Both the position numbers and the translations under genes were made by a program. A DNA stretch of 17,452 nt from CAYWGR01 sp964458015 (GTDB lineage Bacteria; Planctomycetota; Planctomycetia; Pirellulales; Thermoguttaceae): the NCBI GenBank assembly GCA_964458015.1, contig CAYWGR010000119.1:1-17452 (forward strand), given 5' to 3'. Below the pieces are notes generated by a model, which had not been told where the DNA came from, did not search any database, and was given only the letters and a program-made list of their open reading frames with translations. Positions 7,220 through 14,098 of this stretch are shown here, in pieces. How positions within the stretch are numbered: position 1 is the stretch's first letter; each line of letters starts with the position of its first letter.

Positions 7220-8557
7220 ATGAGTATTCGTCTTGTATTTATCTCTATTTGCGGGGTGGTGATTCTGTGGGCGCCTGTGATGTTGTTGGCCGAAACGCCG
7301 TACAAAGTGACCTTGTACCAGCAACTGGGAAGCCAGCCTAACGTCTCTATGGCTATTAATACCGCCGGAAATCTCTTTGTTACTGGCGCTACTTGGGATT
7401 CCTTGGACGGTTCCCAGCAAGGTCTCGGCGATGCCTTTTTGAGGAAGTACAACGCAGCGGGCACGCTTCTTTGGACCAAGCAATTGGGAACAAGCGACTA
7501 TGATGAGAGCTTATCCGTAAGTGTGGATGCCTCAGGCAATGCGTTCATTACCGGCCATACAAGGGGCAGCCTTGGAGGAACAAATCAAGGTGATTACGAT
7601 GTGTTTCTGAGCAAGTATAACACTTCTGGTTCGCTGCTTTGGACGCAACAATTAGGATCCAGTAGCTATGACTACAGCTATTCTGTGGCGGTTGATTCTA
7701 GTGGCAATGCACTTATTACAGGCGAAACCGGAGGCTCACTAGGCGGTACACATCAAGGTGGTTATTGGGACGCATTCTTACTCAAGTATGATAGCTCGGG
7801 GGCACTGCTTTGGAAGAATCAGCTGGGAACAACAGGAAGTGACGGCAGTCAAGCTGTGACGGTGGACGCCGCTGGTAGTGCGTTTATCACCGGCTTTGCC
7901 GGCGGTCCTTTAAGCACTCCACAATACGGCGGCTTTGACGCTTTTCTGGCAAAATATAGTGACAATGGCACACTTCTATGGGCTACGTTGTTGGGAACGG
8001 ACGCTGCTGACGATGGTTTTTCCACAGCAACAGATACACGCGGCAATATATTCATCGCTGGCCGTAGTGTTGAGTCGCGGGTGGCACCCCACACAGGCAG
8101 TAGTGATGCATTTTTAAGTAAATGCGATGCCAATGGCAAACTCCTTTGGACTAGATCGTTAGGAGAAGCCGCTAATTGTGACGAAGGTTTGCGCGTGGCG
8201 GTAGATGCCTCGGGCAATGTTTATATGAGTGGCTATACTGATGGTAGCTTGGGTGGGCCGAACCTGGGAGGAGGAGATGTCTTTCTAAACAAGTATGACA
8301 CTGAAGGCACGCTTCTCTGGTCAGAACAATTAGGCACGGATGTTAACGATGTTTGTACTTCCTTGCTCATAGATACTTCTGGAAACGTATTCCTCGGTGG
8401 CACTGCTTCAGGATGGTCCTCAGAAAGTAGCTACAAAAGGGGCAGTTTTATATACAAGCTATCTCCAATCCCCGAACCGACTGGCATTGCATTGTTTTTT
8501 ATTGCCATTACCTGCCTTTTGTCTTACGCATGGCAGCGACGTAGCCGGTTAGCATAG
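7220..8557 (+). CDS. Secreted PEP-CTERM protein with seven SBBP-type beta-propeller repeats
   Basis: A 445-residue exported protein, probably a surface or matrix beta-propeller. Residues 1-24 are a signal peptide ending LLA. Seven repeats follow with landmark QLG or LLW..QLG at about 34, 83, 139, 196, 252, 308 and 365, a period of 56-57 residues. Each carries VDxSGNxFITG, GSLGG and DAFLxKY elements, as in SBBP (beta-propeller) repeats. Seven units suggest a seven-bladed propeller. The C-terminus is a PEP-CTERM signal: PEP at 418-420, a hydrophobic helix (422-436) and the basic tail QRRSRLA, the mark of exosortase sorting. The ATG at 7220 has AGGA eight bases upstream; a GTG at 7067 would add 51 residues with no signal-like order. 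The gene reads as more AT-rich than its neighbours. No enzymatic residues are recognised. Confidence 0.85.
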   Translation: MSIRLVFISICGVVILWAPVMLLAETPYKVTLYQQLGSQPNVSMAINTAGNLFVTGATWDSLDGSQQGLGDAFLRKYNAAGTLLWTKQLGTSDYDESLSVSVDASGNAFITGHTRGSLGGTNQGDYDVFLSKYNTSGSLLWTQQLGSSSYDYSYSVAVDSSGNALITGETGGSLGGTHQGGYWDAFLLKYDSSGALLWKNQLGTTGSDGSQAVTVDAAGSAFITGFAGGPLSTPQYGGFDAFLAKYSDNGTLLWATLLGTDAADDGFSTATDTRGNIFIAGRSVESRVAPHTGSSDAFLSKCDANGKLLWTRSLGEAANCDEGLRVAVDASGNVYMSGYTDGSLGGPNLGGGDVFLNKYDTEGTLLWSEQLGTDVNDVCTSLLIDTSGNVFLGGTASGWSSESSYKRGSFIYKLSPIPEPTGIALFFIAITCLLSYAWQRRSRLA

Positions 8558-8675
8558 GACTCAACGCCAACATAAAATATTCTTACCAGCAGGATGGCTT
8601 GTCCGTAGATCGCAAGAACGGTCGACAATCTATAGTCTTACAATAAATGATATAAGGGCCAGGCTCTTTCCCTCT

Positions 8676-9443
8676 CTACTCATAAACCCGAACGTAATCC
8701 ACCAAGAACGTGTCGGGAATGATGATCTTCTTAATGTCGCCGGCCCAGGGGCCGATCTCGTCGGAAAGCTTGATGTAGAGCGGAACCTGACAGACGCCGC
8801 CCGCCTTCGTGCGCCATACTTCGCGGCTGTCGATGTAAAACACATACTCGTCGGGCGTCCAGAGCAGGCTGAACGTGTGGAAACCCTGCATCACGCCGGG
8901 CGCGCTCTCGGTCGTGCCCGCCGTCTTGTGTTCACGGCCGTAACCGTCCCAGTGAAGGTTGTGCGTCACGCGATCGTCAAGCCACGGCTTTTCCATGATG
9001 TCGATTTCCGTGCCGTCGCGGCCTTCGTTACCAAGCTTGTTGACGCTGTCGTTGTGGAGCCAGAAGGCCGTCCAGTGGCCTTGTTGCTTCTGAAACTGAA
9101 CGCGAGCGACATAGTAGCCGAACGCATGTTCATACTTGCCCTTGGTCCGCACGCAACCGCTCAGGAACTTATTGCCATCCTTCAAAACCGACATGACCAA
9201 GTGTCCACGGCCATCGAGCGAGACGGCTTTCGGCGACCAAAAATCGTCGCGGCGCGGACAATCGACCGCCTCCCATTTCGTGGTGTCGAGCTTCGTGCCG
9301 TCGAATTCGTCGTGCCAAACCATCTTCCACGTTTTCCCGGCAGGAGCCGGCGGCAATACATCACTCGAAGGCGATTCTTGGGCAATCGCCGCTTGAACGA
9401 CCAATGCAAGAAACGAAGCAGCAAACGGGACGACGGTTTTCAT
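8676..9443 (-). CDS. Secreted GH16 family beta-glycan hydrolase
   Basis: A 255-residue GH16 enzyme that should cleave beta-1,3 or beta-1,3/1,4 linkages in a glucan, galactan or similar polysaccharide outside the cytoplasm. Residues 1-21 form a signal peptide (AIA before Q22). The jelly-roll domain starts at about 38 with WKMVWHDEFDG and ends VDYVRVYE at the C-terminus. The catalytic motif EIDIME is at 146-151: E146 nucleophile, D148 assistant, E151 acid/base. GHWTAFWLH (122-130) is the usual strand upstream of it. The ATG at 9443 has GAGGA seven bases before it; the longer frame from 9509 begins with non-signal residues. It lies 134 bp downstream of the CapD-type gene with its own good promoter, so it may be controlled separately from the polysaccharide genes. 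Beta-agarase, carrageenase or laminarinase specificity cannot be told apart by eye. Confidence 0.9.
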   Translation of the reverse strand: MKTVVPFAASFLALVVQAAIAQESPSSDVLPPAPAGKTWKMVWHDEFDGTKLDTTKWEAVDCPRRDDFWSPKAVSLDGRGHLVMSVLKDGNKFLSGCVRTKGKYEHAFGYYVARVQFQKQQGHWTAFWLHNDSVNKLGNEGRDGTEIDIMEKPWLDDRVTHNLHWDGYGREHKTAGTTESAPGVMQGFHTFSLLWTPDEYVFYIDSREVWRTKAGGVCQVPLYIKLSDEIGPWAGDIKKIIIPDTFLVDYVRVYE

Positions 9444-9517
9444 GGCGGGTTCCTCGAAAGCGATAGTTTGGCGGGACGAAGAAACGATGTGCAACATACA
9501 ATGCAACAATGCGATTC

Positions 9518-9546
9518 ATTATAGCCGTCGCGCAACATCACGTCCA
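9518..9546 (-). promoter_or_regulatory. Sigma70-type promoter of the GH16 gene
   Basis: On the minus strand a perfect TATAAT (9518-9523) lies 17 bases downstream of TGGACG (9541-9546, four of six consensus positions). Initiation near 9511 would leave a leader of about 67 bases before the GH16 start codon. Confidence 0.5.
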
Positions 9547-9570
9547 GAATCTTGTCTGCCGACAAGAATC
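9547..9570 (-). terminator. Stem-loop between the CapD-type gene and the GH16 promoter
   Basis: TCTTGTC (9550-9556) and GACAAGA (9561-9567) pair perfectly around the loop TGCC; with one mismatch the stem extends to 9547-9570. It begins seven bases after the CapD stop codon and abuts the GH16 -35 box. No U-run follows on the minus strand, so it is either a weak terminator, an RNA end-stabilising hairpin or an operator dyad. Confidence 0.35.
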
Positions 9571-9577
9571 GCCCTAT

Positions 9578-10393
9578 TTATGCAGCCTCGCGTTGCCGCG
9601 ACGGTTGCCAGGCCGCCTCGGGACGATAGCCGGATACGAGATCCTGCAATTGGCCTACGATGGCTTCGGGATTTTCGCGAGCAAGCCGCTCAAGCTCATC
9701 GACTGCCGCATGGATATCTTCCATCTTCGCGGGTTTATGTTCGGCCACGATGATTTCCGAATGGCTGGTCGGCACCAATTGCTCGCCGGTGACATGCAGC
9801 TCTTCATAAAGCTTTTCGCCCGGCCGCAAGCCTGTGAACTCTATGGCGATATCCTCGTTCACGCGCAAGCCTGAGAGTCGGATCATATCGGCGGCCAGAT
9901 CGACGATCCGAACAGGTTCGCCCATATCGAGCACCAGAATTTGGCCACTCCGGCCGATTGCTCCCGCCTGAATTACAAGTCTGGATGCTTCGGGAATCGT
10001 CATAAAGAAACGCCGCATCTCGGGATCCGTGACGGTCACGGGGCCTCCGGAGGCTATTTGTTGGCGGAACAACGGCACCACGCTGCCCGCCGAATCCAGC
10101 ACGTTGCCGAATCGCACCGTGACGAACCGTGTCGCCGACCGGTCGGCCAGCGATTGAACGTACAATTCCGCCGCGCGTTTGCAAGCGCCCATGACGCTCG
10201 TCGGATTCACCGCCTTGTCGGTCGAAATCATCACGAACGAGTCAACCCGATGCTCCATTGCCAAATCGGCCAACTGCCGCGTGGCGCCCACGATGTTTTT
10301 CACCGCTTCCTGTGGATGGGACTCCATCAGCGGAACGTGTTTATGGGCAGCGGCGTGAAATACGATCTCGGGCCGAAACCGGGAAAAAGCCTC
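9578..10393 (-). CDS. CapD/FlaA1-type nucleotide-sugar 4,6-dehydratase, C-terminal part (partial at gap)
   Basis: These 271 residues are the catalytic and C-terminal part of a membrane-bound short-chain dehydrogenase that turns a UDP-N-acetyl hexosamine into a 4-keto-6-deoxy intermediate for polysaccharide synthesis. The fragment starts EAFSRFRPEIVFHAAAHKHV at the gap. Visible motifs are FHAAAHKHVPLME, ISTDKAVNP (STDK being key residues in this subgroup) and VMGACKRAAE, where Met stands in place of the usual catalytic Tyr of the YxxxK motif. Then come VRFGNVLDSAGSV, the DPEMRRFFM loop and GLRPGEKLYEEL. The first 10 residues overlap in homology with the last residues of the 10405-11496 fragment yet differ from them, so the two pieces may not belong to one real gene. 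Confidence 0.85.
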   Translation of the reverse strand, partial: EAFSRFRPEIVFHAAAHKHVPLMESHPQEAVKNIVGATRQLADLAMEHRVDSFVMISTDKAVNPTSVMGACKRAAELYVQSLADRSATRFVTVRFGNVLDSAGSVVPLFRQQIASGGPVTVTDPEMRRFFMTIPEASRLVIQAGAIGRSGQILVLDMGEPVRIVDLAADMIRLSGLRVNEDIAIEFTGLRPGEKLYEELHVTGEQLVPTSHSEIIVAEHKPAKMEDIHAAVDELERLARENPEAIVGQLQDLVSGYRPEAAWQPSRQREAA

Positions 10394-10394
10394 A

Positions 10395-10404
10395 NNNNNN
10401 NNNN
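10395..10404. other. Assembly gap (10 N)
   Basis: Ten undetermined bases fall inside the CapD-type gene. The reading frames on the two sides differ if the gap is taken as exactly ten bases, so its true length is unknown. Protein homology suggests that the flanks overlap rather than leave missing sequence. Confidence 0.95.
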
Positions 10405-11496
10405 ATGCGGCCGATGCTGCATCAACACCCGCCTCATCCGGGCTTCGTCCAGTACGTCGGCAATGCACACATCGATCTGAATGTCACCGGCCCTCGGTTG
10501 CAATTCCCGCTCGAGGAAAAACTGCCCCGTCTCGGAACGATCCACCAACACCACCCGCTCGGGAGCGAATTGCAGCAACTGCCGCGCGATCTCCGATCCG
10601 ATGCTGCCGGCGCTGCCTGTGACCATAATCACGCGCCCGTCGATCCATTCTCGGATATTTTCAATGTCCAAACGCGCCGGCTCGCGCTGCAACAGATCTT
10701 CGATCGAGACGGGTCGCGGTTGAACGCAATAACTTCCCTCGATCAATTGCCGATACGACGGCAGAACGCGGACTTCGCAATCGCCGTGGCCGACATCATC
10801 GACCAACGTTCGCAACTGCGGTCCGGGCAATTCTCCCTGCATCACAAACACTTGGCGCACACGATGACGTTCGACCAACCGACGAGCCTGCCGGCAAGAT
10901 CCGAGCACCGGAACGCCCTCGATGCGAGTCCCCACGAGATCGGCATTTTGATCGAGAAATCCAATGACCTGATATTGAAGACGGCTTGTATGACGGATCA
11001 TTCGCAACATCGAGACGCCCATGTCGCCCGTGCCGGCGATGAGTACTCGGATTGGTTCGGACGCGGAAAACAAGGACCACTGCGACTCACGCAATCCGCG
11101 AACCAGCGAGCGGGAGCCGCCCAAAATTACCACGGTCGCCCCCCAATCCAAAAGGAAGACGCTTCGGGGGATCGAAGGCAGTGGCGCCAGAATATATTGA
11201 ATTGCCGCCATCGTGGCCAAAGCACCCGTGGTTGCCCGCAGCAAAACCATTAAATCATAAAAACCCACCGACCGGCTCCAACCCTGGCATGCCCGAAAAC
11301 CGGCGAACCAAGCGATTTTCACCAGTACGATCCAGCCCACGGTGGCATGAAAACACTGCAACGAGTATTGATCGAGTTGGCCCTCGAAACGCAGGCAATA
11401 GCTCAGATAATAGATGCCCGCGAACACAGGCGCCAGCAAAAAGGCGCCCACCAGATGGAGATGCCGTTGCCAGTAGATGGTTCGAGGTTCAATCAT
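10405..11496 (-). CDS. CapD/FlaA1-type nucleotide-sugar 4,6-dehydratase, N-terminal part (partial at gap)
   Basis: These 364 residues are the membrane and first nucleotide-binding parts of a polysaccharide-synthesis dehydratase. Hydrophobic helices lie at about 14-36, 50-68, 85-106 and 112-127. A CoA-binding-like Rossmann domain with VLIAGTGDMG (151-160) follows, then the start of the catalytic domain with the NAD(P)-binding VTGSAGSIG (292-300) and VDRSETG (318-324). It stops at MQHRPH next to the gap. Joined to the C-terminal fragment, the protein would be about 625 residues, usual for the family. The ATG at 11496 is 19 bases after the stop codon of the Wzc-like gene, so the two are very likely cotranscribed. 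Only a weak GAAG precedes the start. The product should work at the cytoplasmic face of the inner membrane, feeding modified sugars into the exported polymer. Confidence 0.88.
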
Positions 11497-11515
11497 GCTT
11501 AACTTCAGCGATCAC

Positions 11516-13879
11516 TCAGGCCACGCGGCGAGGAACAACCATTGCCCGCAACGCATCGACTTCCGGCTCCGCCTTCTCTTCGAAGGGGACGCACTCCGCC
11601 GCATCCGGAGCTTCCGCCGTATCGGCGTCGGCTTCGTGTCCATAGCCTGTCGAGGTATTGTACTCATATCCATAGCCGTAACTGTGATATCCGTAGTAGC
11701 CCTCTTCTTCTCCCGACCCGGTACGGTTGACGACCATGCCGAGCAAGGGAATTTTCATCATGCCGAGCCGTTCCGTGACGCGCATCACCAAACGGCGGCG
11801 GTTTTTGGCCGGTTGAACGACCAGGATCACGCCGTCAATCAATCGACCGACGATTGCTGTATCCGTCGTGGCCAGGATGGGCGGACTGTCGATCAGGATC
11901 AGATCGTAAACCGATTCGGCCCAAGCCAGCAGTTGCTCCAATCGCGGACTGCCAAGCAGTTCCGCCGGATCGGTGGGCCGAGACCCCGACGGCATGATGT
12001 CTAGGCCCTTGATGCCTGACGGACGAACATGCAAAGGAGCCATTTCCACGATATCGGTCTCTGCTCGCAACACTTCACTCAGACCGCGAGGCCCGCGCAT
12101 CTCCATCAACGCCGTCATCCCGGGACGCCGCAGGTCGGCGTCGATCACCAAAGTTCGTTTCTCACCCTGGGCATAACAAACCGCCAAGTTCGCCAGCGTG
12201 GTCGTCTTGCCGTCTCCCGGCTCGGAACTGGTGATGATCAAGCGGTGTGCGTCGGGATACGTCAGCGTAATGGCCGTGCGCAATGTGCGGAAACATTCAC
12301 TTTGCACCGAGGTGGGCAGCAAATGCGTAACCAACGCATTTACTCCCGAGGTCGCCTCCATGTGCATCTGCTGAATCATGGTCAGCAACGGAATCCCCAA
12401 CCGGCTCTGCATTTCGTCAACCGATCGGAACCGATCATCCAAGCAATCAAGCAGCGAGACCAATCCCAATGCCATGAAGAATCCCAGGAACAAAGTCGTC
12501 GCGCCCACGATGCTTAACTTGGGCGACACCGGCCCCTCGGGCAATTTCGGCTCCGCGATGACGGCCACACGCACATCCTGGCCGTTTTGCTTCAAATCCA
12601 AGGAAGCGATCTGATTCAACAACACATCGTTCATGTCGCTCAGCCGCTTCACATCGCGTTCCAGCAGTTCAATTTGAGCCAATTGACCGCTGAGGTTGAT
12701 TGCTTCCGAGCGTGTTTTTTCGAAATGGTCTTGAAGAATCTCCTCCTTCTTTCGCGATTCATCCAATTTTTGCCGTACCATTTGCAGCAACCAAGGCCCC
12801 AACTGGTTGTTATGGTTTCCCGCCAACCGCTGGCCGATTCGTTGCTGTGAGGAATCCAAGTATTGTTGGATCAGTTGGATTCGTTCGGTAAGCGTGACCA
12901 CTTGCGGATGCGCCGGCCCGAGATTTTGCTGTGCGGTTTGCAGTTCGGCTTTTGCTTGAAGAAGATTCTGCTCAAGATTGTTTTGCGTATAGCCCTCGTG
13001 GTTGCCCAGTCCCAGGGTGTTCAACAACATCTCTCGGCCGACGGCGTCGCCGACCGACAAAACATATTGGCCCAGATCCTCGTTGTTGGTCACCGCATTT
13101 TGGATTGTCGCCAGCAAGGCGTCCAACTCCACTCGCTCCTTTTGCGCCGTAATCAAGGCGTCGTTGAAATAGACCGCCCTTTGTACCATCGGATGAAGCG
13201 TTTTGCCCTCGGAACGAAATCCCATGTCGGCGAAGTTTTTGCGGGCGATCAGCAGTTCTTCTTGTTTGGTATTGAGTTTCTCGGCCAACTTTCCGCGTTC
13301 TTGCGTCAACACTCGGCTGATCTCTCCCGCCGTTCCCTTGCGCATTTGGTCCATGAAATCAAGATACGATTGGATGACCGCTTCAACCACGTTTTTCGCC
13401 GCTTGCGGACTCTTGGAGCGATATTCCACCTCGATAATGCTGGTGTTGCGTATCGTCTTGGCGCATAAATTGCTGCTTAAACTGTTGACGGTCAACTCCT
13501 GCGGCACGCCGGCAAGATCAACGCGGTCATCGGAGTTTAGATTTTTCAACGCCCCCTCCAGCACCTTGGCGCTGCGCAGCATATTCTCAAAGGTAGGCAT
13601 ATTATTCTGTCGCGATACATCGTCTCCCGTAAGAGACGTATCCAGACTGTTGCGCCCGGCCTGCGATACTAATAGCGATGCCTTCGACGAATAGATCCGG
13701 GGCGCCGAGAAGTAGTATAATCCGCCTAGTAATGCCGCCGTCGCCAGAATTACCGCGACCAAGTTCTTGCGGTAGCGAATCGCCAGCACAATGCGCAAAA
13801 TAGAATGCGCGATTTGCGTCAGGGATTGAAGATCCGATGGCTCGGATTCGATTTGCTTAGGAATAGACGTCTGCGTCAT
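11516..13879 (-). CDS. Wzc-like polysaccharide co-polymerase with BY-kinase domain
   Basis: A 787-residue inner-membrane protein that controls chain length and export of an extracellular polysaccharide through tyrosine autophosphorylation. It has a Wzz-type N-terminal region with membrane helix 1 at about 40-57, a large periplasmic part with coiled-coil stretches (about 185-260, 300-345 and 370-420), the Pro-rich PEGPVSPKLS (447-456) and helix 2 (455-476). The BY-kinase domain follows: Walker A EPGDGKTT (553-560), Walker A' LVIDADLRR (577-585) and Walker B LILIDSPP (660-667). A tyrosine cluster lies at 728-746 with eight Tyr. Unusually, about 40 acidic and Ala-rich residues follow the cluster, which normally ends the protein. 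The ATG at 13879 has AGGG nine bases upstream. It is the first gene of a likely operon with the CapD-type dehydratase. Confidence 0.93.
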   Translation of the reverse strand: MTQTSIPKQIESEPSDLQSLTQIAHSILRIVLAIRYRKNLVAVILATAALLGGLYYFSAPRIYSSKASLLVSQAGRNSLDTSLTGDDVSRQNNMPTFENMLRSAKVLEGALKNLNSDDRVDLAGVPQELTVNSLSSNLCAKTIRNTSIIEVEYRSKSPQAAKNVVEAVIQSYLDFMDQMRKGTAGEISRVLTQERGKLAEKLNTKQEELLIARKNFADMGFRSEGKTLHPMVQRAVYFNDALITAQKERVELDALLATIQNAVTNNEDLGQYVLSVGDAVGREMLLNTLGLGNHEGYTQNNLEQNLLQAKAELQTAQQNLGPAHPQVVTLTERIQLIQQYLDSSQQRIGQRLAGNHNNQLGPWLLQMVRQKLDESRKKEEILQDHFEKTRSEAINLSGQLAQIELLERDVKRLSDMNDVLLNQIASLDLKQNGQDVRVAVIAEPKLPEGPVSPKLSIVGATTLFLGFFMALGLVSLLDCLDDRFRSVDEMQSRLGIPLLTMIQQMHMEATSGVNALVTHLLPTSVQSECFRTLRTAITLTYPDAHRLIITSSEPGDGKTTTLANLAVCYAQGEKRTLVIDADLRRPGMTALMEMRGPRGLSEVLRAETDIVEMAPLHVRPSGIKGLDIMPSGSRPTDPAELLGSPRLEQLLAWAESVYDLILIDSPPILATTDTAIVGRLIDGVILVVQPAKNRRRLVMRVTERLGMMKIPLLGMVVNRTGSGEEEGYYGYHSYGYGYEYNTSTGYGHEADADTAEAPDAAECVPFEEKAEPEVDALRAMVVPRRVA

Positions 13880-13960
13880 GCAAGGGTGCCCTATAAGGAA
13901 CTAATCGCCTATCCAGCGTGAGCTCCGGGCCTGTGCCCGATATTTTCTCGCGTGACCCCT

Positions 13961-14027
13961 CACGGTAAGGGGGTTGGGAGAATACCCAAAGACAATCCCC
14001 TAGGTCAAGGGAGATTTTTTTACCGTG
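13961..14027. promoter_or_regulatory. CACGGTAA inverted pair flanking the Wzc-like gene promoter
   Basis: CACGGTAA at 13961-13968 and its exact complement TTACCGTG at 14020-14027 flank the predicted promoter at 13979-14008. The first lies just downstream of the expected start of transcription and the second upstream of the -35 box. This layout fits a two-site operator. The inner copy also lies within a short CCCCT/AGGGG hairpin. Confidence 0.25.
13979..14008 (-). promoter_or_regulatory. Sigma70-type promoter of the Wzc-like gene
   Basis: On the minus strand TTGACC (14003-14008) precedes TATTCT (13979-13984) with an 18-base spacer. Initiation near 13972 would give a leader of about 93 bases before the start codon at 13879. 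The hexamers are the same as those upstream of the PEP-CTERM propeller gene. Confidence 0.4.
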
Positions 14028-14098
14028 CCTTGACATCCTCGCACTTCAAACCCCGTAAATATCGCCCAGTTTGCCACGGCTAGCTGGTGTGTTTATCT

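Noticed and set aside
8558..8675. Possible bidirectional terminator between the propeller and GH16 genes
   Set aside because: Only a weak mismatched stem (near 8653-8668) is visible, with no U-run, so no terminator is called; nothing else is seen in this gap.
10258..11253. 331-codon plus-strand frame crossing the assembly gap
   Set aside because: It is antisense to the CapD-type gene and runs through undetermined bases; the composition is not protein-like.
12863..13468. 201-codon plus-strand frame
   Set aside because: It is antisense to the coiled-coil part of the Wzc-like gene, with no start signal or domain.
7054..13907. Exact 14-base match TAAGGAACTAATCG at 7054-7067 and 13894-13907
   Set aside because: Roughly one such match is expected by chance in a window of this size, and the copies have different positions relative to their genes.
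14030..14060. TTGACA on the plus strand at 14030-14035
   Set aside because: No acceptable -10 box at the right distance and no plus-strand gene downstream.
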